Assembly: GCA_032871835.1 (NCBI GenBank)
Contig: CM065300.1
Location: 7,583,768-7,647,767, forward strand
Origin: Dipteronia dyeriana
Lineage: Eukaryota > Streptophyta > Magnoliopsida > Sapindales > Sapindaceae
Direction: 5' to 3'
DNA length: 64,000 nt
The notes beneath the pieces were generated by a model. It had not been told where the DNA came from. It searched no databases and saw only the letters and a list, made by a program, of their open reading frames with translations. Position 1 is the stretch's first letter. Every line of letters begins with the position of its first letter. The translations under genes and the position numbers were made by a program. Shown here piece by piece: positions 58,401-64,000 of the stretch.

Positions 58401-60514
58401 GTGTGCGTGCCGTGACATGAATGTCGTTACAATCCATGCAAAGTATAAGCTGGACAGCATGCATACAACTTACAAGTCCACCGCCGATAAAATTATATCG
58501 ATAACACGATGGTTTCGAATCTTCGATAATATTCGAATGGATTTTGATCAAGCGATTCATATTAAAATTAATAAATTATGAAATAAATGAATATCATTGT
58601 GCTATATATCACAGCAATAATTATGAGATAGTGGAAAAGAAATATTGAACGATATAACAGTATCTAGTTTGAATCCTCTGGTTCTCCTATTTTAGAACGG
58701 ATTTATTCGATCTCTATACATCCACTCTTTCTACAGGGATGAAACGTGTGTGTAGGGAAATAAATAAATTTATAAAAATAAAATATTTTAAAAAAATATC
58801 CTTTAAAGACACGTACAGTTTATATAGGAGGGAATGTGTAAAAATATACTCAATAAATAGGGTGACCGGAGAAGACAAAACTGATATGACGACATAAAGT
58901 CTCTACTTTTGCTTTTTAGTTTTTCTAACATGTGCTGTGACCAGAATGGGTTCCGGTCTCATCTGGTATGCTATTTCCACCACTAATGAGTGTGTAGTAC
59001 AGCTGGCAGTACACGTCAGATACCAATTTGTAATTACTATATACAACACAAGTTTCGGTGGACGTGGATCGAGGAATGCCGATTGTACAAATGTATCATG
59101 CATTTGTTCTTACAAACTTACAATCATATTACGTGATAATTAAGTCAATTAGATGTTTTTTTTTCCTTTGAAATAAAATGGGTAAAAATCTAGACATCAT
59201 GAGTTTGGTCACGTCTTGGTTAATTAATTGATAATTAATTCATAGATTATATAGACCATGATGTGAAGTTTGTGGAATTACATGTTAATTTATGAAGTTT
59301 AACGTTAATTCCTGAAATTAAATGCCAAAAAGAGAATTTTTTTAATTTTTTTTTAACAAACATAGCTCAATGGGTAAGTTGGTATGCTTGTAACTAGACA
59401 TCTAATATTTACTCCTACGAAACAAGAACGGAACTCTTAATATATATACAAATAAATACTTTTTGTGATACTTGAATTCTTATAACTAATGTAGTTAAAT
59501 AGAGATACATATCACATAGATCTAATATACAATTAATTTTGTTTTTATTTGTTTGGGGTTGCAGATATATATAAAGTTATAGAAAAGAAAATAAAGAATT
59601 GATTCCAACCAACCAAGTAGTGGGGTCTTATAATTGATCACCTTAACTGGACATATCTACTTGCCTCTTTTTGTACAATTAAATTCAAAATAATAAATGG
59701 ATTTGAATCTACTGTTGTACCCTTTCAATATAGATTCTGGTGAATGATGCTTATTTAATCAAACAATATTACTGTAAAAAAAACAAAAATCATATATTAA
59801 TTTGAGTTACGTATGGTACATAAGTGACTAATTTATATATATATATATATATATATAAATAAAATTAGGGTTTTTTTAAAGGTTAAAACTTCATCCTATC
59901 ATTTTATGGTATAGATATAAGTGGTTTCTTATCGTACAAACATAATCTCGTCGTATAAATGAGTAATTTATTAGTGTTTCATATAAATGGTCTCCAATTT
60001 ATTTTTATTTTTATTTGTATTTTTATTTTGACGTCGAAGTATTTAATACAATTAAAGCACCAACCATTTATCAACTACATTTTGAGGGACCTCCCTGCTA
60101 CACAAGATTGATACTTGATAGAACAATCATTCATATAACACCCGAACCACCACATAGAAAAAAAAACATTATTGTATGCTATCTAAATTATATATTTAAA
60201 TATATATCTAAAATGATCTGATATTTAATTCTTAATCTGGAATGCAAAGGCTAAACATTGGATCCTACATTAACGGGTGTAATATTGATTAAATTTGAAT
60301 GATTGATTGTACAATAAATTAATAATAATTGATAATCTGGGTCATTTGGGATTACTATAAAACTCACAATCCTCACTGATACGTGTATGAATGATATATA
60401 TTGAACCAATATTATCTTGTTATTCAAATTTTAGTATATAAATTATTCATTATTATTAGTATTTTCATCCAAACCAGTTTTCATTATATATATACGGAAA
60501 TTTTCACATAAGTG
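55439..60514. other. Long intergenic region, nothing coding recognised
   Basis: AT-rich throughout. Partial observations: CAGTGACGGATCC at 56442-56454 resembles the end of a known type of plant repeat, but I found no opposite end. TAGCTCAATGGGTAAG near 59363 is an A-box-like SINE remnant without a good B box. A (TA)n tract lies near 59837. ORFs of up to 88 codons have AT-driven composition (Phe, Tyr, Ile, Asn) and no family features. Confidence 0.4.
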
Positions 60515-60650
60515 TACACCGATGGAATTATATAAGAACATTGAATATGAGTCATTCATTTTACATACTTTGACTTTGTATGTATACACTTGTCAAAACT
60601 ATTTTACAAATGAGTGACTCACATTCAATGTTCTTATATAATTTCATGAT
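60515..60650. mobile_element. Short foldback MITE of about 135 bp
   Basis: GAATTATATAAGAACATTGA (left) pairs with TCAATGTTCTTATATAATTTC (right), with arms of about 45 bases extending into ATGAGTCATTCATTT and AAATGAGTGACTCACAT. It abuts the next hAT-like element. Confidence 0.7.
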
Positions 60651-60656
60651 AAGAAA

Positions 60657-61299
60657 TATGAATGACAATGGGTTGGGTTCGGACGGGTTTGACAAAGTTC
60701 AAACTGAAACCCGTAACAATTTGTGTCATCCAAACCCGCCCACGAACCCACGAAAATAAACGGGTTCGGGTTTGAGTTTCCTCCTTCACCCAAGGGTTTG
60801 GAGGAAACCCAAACCCACCAATTTTTTTTTTGAAAAAATATTTATATATTATTTAATATATGAAAATTATAATTTTAAAGACTATAAACGTTTAATATAG
60901 TGAAAATTTTAACTCATTTCAAATATATTTCTTAGTTCAAACAAGAGTTATAAAAGGCAAAGCATATATATATATATATATATAAGAGTTAAGAATTACA
61001 ACTTAGAATGAATGAAATGATTACATTTTATTCTCTATAAAGTAAAAAGTGTTTTTATTGAAGTTTAGATTTATTATATTTTAAAATAATAAATATTATA
61101 TAATTTTTATTTAAATATGTTTACGGGTTCGTGGGTCATTCATGGATTTATTCTTTCAATTCAAACCCACACCCAAACCCGTTGGGTTTTTACTATACAG
61201 GTTCGCGGGTTCGTGGATCTTAATTTCGTCCCCCAACCCATCTCCGAGCAAGTTGGGTTCGGAGGGATCCCACGGATTTGGGTTTTATTGCCATCACTA
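60657..61299. mobile_element. hAT-like non-autonomous element with GGGTTCG motifs
   Basis: The left end TATGAATGACAATGGG and the right end (reverse complement TAGTGATGGCAATAAAACCC) are inverted. The flanks ATAAGAAA (60649-60656) and ATAAAAAA (61300-61307) differ at one base. AACCCG/CGGGTT and CCCAAACCC motifs repeat towards both ends, as in the element at 1588-2164. The interior is AT-rich. Confidence 0.65.
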
Positions 61300-61384
61300 A
61301 TAAAAAAAATAACTATATATATATATATTGATTCCAAAAAAGAGTAACCACAAATAGTTTTTCCATATAAGGTTGAAGCACGAT

Positions 61385-61585
61385 TAATGGTGTCAAAATG
61401 GATTAGACTGGCCTGGCCAAGTCCGTTTTCGAAAATGGGTCGGGCCTGGTCCCGCGCCGTTTCCGAAAACTGAGGCCCGGCACGACACGGCACGCAGGCC
61501 TGCCTCAGGCGGGGCGTGCCAGGGAGGTCCGCATGCCTGGTCTGACATACTTGGCCTGGCGGATCGGTCTATGTGATGTGATTTA

Positions 61586-61628
<43 letters not shown>

Positions 61629-61838
61629 CAACAGTTGATGTCACGGACCGGCGGATCAGTCCAGAGGCCTAGCACGCCGGCTAGGCGGGCCGGCCTGCCG
61701 TACCTTGTACTCCCGTCCTGCCACAGACCGGGTTTCGGTCTGGTTCGCTTCCTTCACGGGCCGTGCCAAGCACGGCCCGAGAGATTCATGGACCGGCCGG
61801 ACCGACCTGTCTTGAGCCGATCCATTATTACACCACTA
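61385..61838. mobile_element. GC-rich hAT-like non-autonomous element, exact 8-bp TSD AGCACGAT
   Basis: The left end TAATGGTGTCAAAATGGAT matches the reverse complement of the right end, TAGTGGTGTAATAATGGAT. AGCACGAT stands on both sides (61377-61384, 61839-61846). The 454-bp element is much richer in G and C than its surroundings, with repeated GGCCTGGC, GGCCCG, GGACCGG and CCGGCC-like motifs on both flanks of a (TAA)n tract (61588-61626). ORFs in it run on both strands and are not conserved proteins. Confidence 0.8.
61588..61626. repeat. (TAA)n microsatellite inside the GC-rich element
   Basis: About 39 bases of TAA repeat in the centre of the element. Confidence 0.9.
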
Positions 61839-61846
61839 AGCACGAT

Positions 61847-62735
61847 GATCCGCCAGAAAAGGACATGAAAAAACCATGTAATTTTATATCGTTTATTAAT
61901 GGCTCTACAAAAATCTCTTTTTTTTTTTGTTTTTTTTGTTTTTTTTTTAAACGGTTCAAAAGTCGCTACCCCATTCTAAACACCTACTCATATATTACTT
62001 TCAATACCTAACCAATATTAATTTCGGGAGGAAAAAAAAAGTTACACGGTAATTGCTGCATCTGCCAAACCTCTGGAAGAAAATAAGTGACAACGTGTAT
62101 AAAATTGATAACTCATTACATTTAGACAATAAAAAAAATTAGTCAAAAAATCAACCAAAATAATATAATAAATAATTTGGGTTCAAAAATTTTTTACCCT
62201 TAGAATACTATCACACAAAATAAATTTTGTATTTTTTTTTTGAAACTTATTTTAGTATTTTTGAGAATTATTTTTATATATTCGAGACATGAATATTTTC
62301 AAGACTTATTTCATAATTTCCAATTCTAATTGAGTATTTTTTAAAATTCTAAGGTTTATTGGACAAATAGCAAAATTTTCCATTTTTTCCATTTTTTCCA
62401 TTTTTTCCATTTTTTTTTCATCAACCTATCAACGTCCATCGGAGATCTGTTCCACACTTCCATCTCCATTTACGGAGGTTACTTCCATCAGGTTTTTAAA
62501 AAAAAAAATCAAAGAAAATATGACCGAAAAGTAATAAAAGAAAGATGTGGAGGTATTTTTATCGATTGGTGTCATTTAAACTCAGATTATTAATTTAGTG
62601 CCAATCATAAAAGTCACTATATATTTGATGCTATTTAGACTTATTTACACTAGTATTTGTCATATCATTCACCACGTTATCTACAATTTATATATATATA
62701 TATATATAAGAAAACTAATTTTAGATCATTTGAAT
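61847..62735. other. Intergenic, homopolymer-rich
   Basis: T-runs near 61917-61948, a (CATTTTTTC)n-like array at about 62377-62418 (CCATTTTTTCCATTTTTTCC) and AT-rich sequence. No gene. Confidence 0.5.
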
Positions 62736-62971
62736 TAGGGGTGTGCATTAAGTTGTGATTCGAACCGATTCGAACAAAAAAAAGGGTATTCGATTCGATT
62801 CGTAAAGGTAATTCTGTTTAAACCGGTTTAAAAATTGAAAATCGATTTTTTTCCTGTTCAAACCGGTTTGATTTTTTTAAAACCGGCTTGAACAGAATAA
62901 ACCGAGTATATAAGTAAAAAAAACTAGTATATTTAATATATTTAAGGGTAATATGTTTTTAACTGATTTAA

Positions 62972-63022
<51 letters not shown>

Positions 63023-63311
63023 TTAGGTTTGATTTGAGTTTTTTGGCCATTCTAATGTCCAAAATTAGTATTCAACAACCCATTAATGTTACAAAAAAAA
63101 ACAATTCAAAAAACCCATTAAACTAGTCGGCCCATTAGACCCAAAACCAAATTAAATTGAACCTAATCGAATCGATTAAAATAGATTCAATTCAATTCGG
63201 TTTCCATTTATTATTAGGTTTAAACTGGTTCAATTTTGGATGAATCGAAATATTTTAGGTTCAATTGGGTTTGACCTAAAATCGAATCGAATCGAACCAT
63301 ACCCACCCCTA
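62736..63311. mobile_element. hAT-like non-autonomous element with AACCGG/ATTCGA motifs
   Basis: The ends TAGGGGTGTGCATTAAG and CATACCCACCCCTA are inverted. The flanks ATTTGAAT (62728-62735) and TTTTGAAT (63312-63319) differ at one base. ATTCGATTCG, AACCGGTTT and ATCGAATCG motifs crowd both ends. The centre has a (TA)n tract at about 62968-63019. Ends are close to those of 21140-21763. Confidence 0.75.
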
Positions 63312-63535
63312 TTTTGAATTGAATTTTGAATTATATAATGTTTTTTCTTTTTGTGATTGTAATGATCATTTGGTATTACTCATAAATTTAACATTAATAA
63401 AATCTTAACATAATATGGACAATAAAGTGTTACGATTCTATTTTGATGTTTAAATTAATTTACATATTTAGTTGTTAAATATATTATAATTTATTTATTT
63501 TTATTTATATAGTCATTAACAACTATTAACATTAA

Positions 63536-64000
63536 AGGGTCGTTTGTTTTTTTGTCTGAAAACTGAACGGTTCTGAATTTTTCTAATGACTGAATATTGA
63601 GTGAAATCTGAACCTGAATGACATGTTTTTTTTCTCTCATATTTGAATATATTGTCACCACATTTATTTTTTTAAAGTAAAATTGTCTGAATATAAGTAA
63701 TTTTATATTTATACCTATGTTAAACAATTTTACATATAATATGGAATAAAAACAATCAAAAAATAATAATTATATATGAACACATATGATAATGATCTTC
63801 ATCTTTGATTACAAACAAACTTCATTTCTCTAAGAAAATAAAATATATTTAAAAAAAAAATAAAAAAGACATCAGGAAAACCCGTACAAAACACTATTAT
63901 ATATATATCACTATAATATTATAATAAAGTATCGATATTAAACACCAATATGCATAGTGATTATAGTTTTTTTTTAAACTATTTAAAAAAAGAAATATAT
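63536..64000. mobile_element. PIF/Harbinger-type MITE, copy 2 (cut by window edge)
   Basis: Begins AGGGTCGTTTGTTTTTTTGTCTG after TAA and follows 19973-20430 closely (CTGAACCTGAATGACATG, AAAGTAAAATTGTCTGAATA, AGTATCGATATTAAA). The right end lies outside the window. The (TA)n tract is only about 12 bases here. Confidence 0.7.

Noticed and set aside
61161..61868. Several GC-rich ORFs on both strands
   Set aside because: They lie within two hAT-like elements and read through subterminal repeats and the (TAA)n tract.
1..64000. CRISPR array or prokaryotic operon
   Set aside because: All tandem repeats are microsatellites, transposon-derived or diverged; there are no regular repeat-spacer units, and genes have spliceosomal introns.

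Overview
The window reads as nuclear DNA of a flowering plant, most probably a eudicot. It is AT-rich, with widely spaced genes on both strands. The genes carry GT-AG introns and belong to plant families. Between them lie plant-type transposons: one Ty1/copia element, several short hAT-like elements, Harbinger-type and foldback MITEs, and tRNA-headed SINE-like pieces. I cannot name the species. I saw no operons, CRISPR arrays or convincing tRNA or rRNA genes.

Genes, left to right. (1) The first exon of a secreted copper amine oxidase is on the minus strand (236-1023) and runs off the left edge. (2) An atypical Hsp70 of the Arabidopsis HSP70-8 kind is on the plus strand (CDS 5378-7096), with a probable 5'UTR intron. 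(3) A two-exon GH17 endo-1,3-beta-glucanase is on the plus strand (7992-9186). (4) A seven-exon SEC14/CRAL-TRIO protein is on the minus strand (13036-16267). (5) A two-exon gene for a 68-residue protein of unknown function is on the plus strand (29580-30092). (6, 7) Two tandem SurE-type 5'-nucleotidase/phosphatase genes are on the minus strand (31289-36203 and 39587-44056), with nearly identical exon lengths and phases. The multi-exon models were built by reading splice sites by eye and checking that the phases join; no transcript evidence was available.

Mobile DNA. A complete but dead Ty1/copia retrotransposon occupies 45444-51574, with ~297-bp LTRs, the target duplication AAATG, six in-frame stops and no frameshift that I could find. 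Six or seven hAT-like non-autonomous elements lie at 1588-2164, 21140-21763, 26753-27433, 52295-52888, 60657-61299, 61385-61838 and 62736-63311. Most have 8-bp target duplications and each carries its own iterated subterminal motif. Two copies of one Harbinger-type MITE lie at 19973-20756 and 63536-right edge. Foldback MITEs lie near 35405, 36407, 37716, 53870, 54223, 55083 and 60515. A 1.4-kb element with long terminal inverted repeats and an ACC-rich core lies at 11114-12501.

The genes are independent housekeeping or defence-type loci and I see no pathway joining them. The only local gene family is the SurE pair. I found no clear undescribed biological system. The best leads are the SurE duplication with a possible copy-specific 42-nt exon, the set of hAT elements with different subterminal repeats, the 363-bp tandem duplication grown from a foldback MITE, and a 27-base poly-G tract at the end of an hAT-like element.
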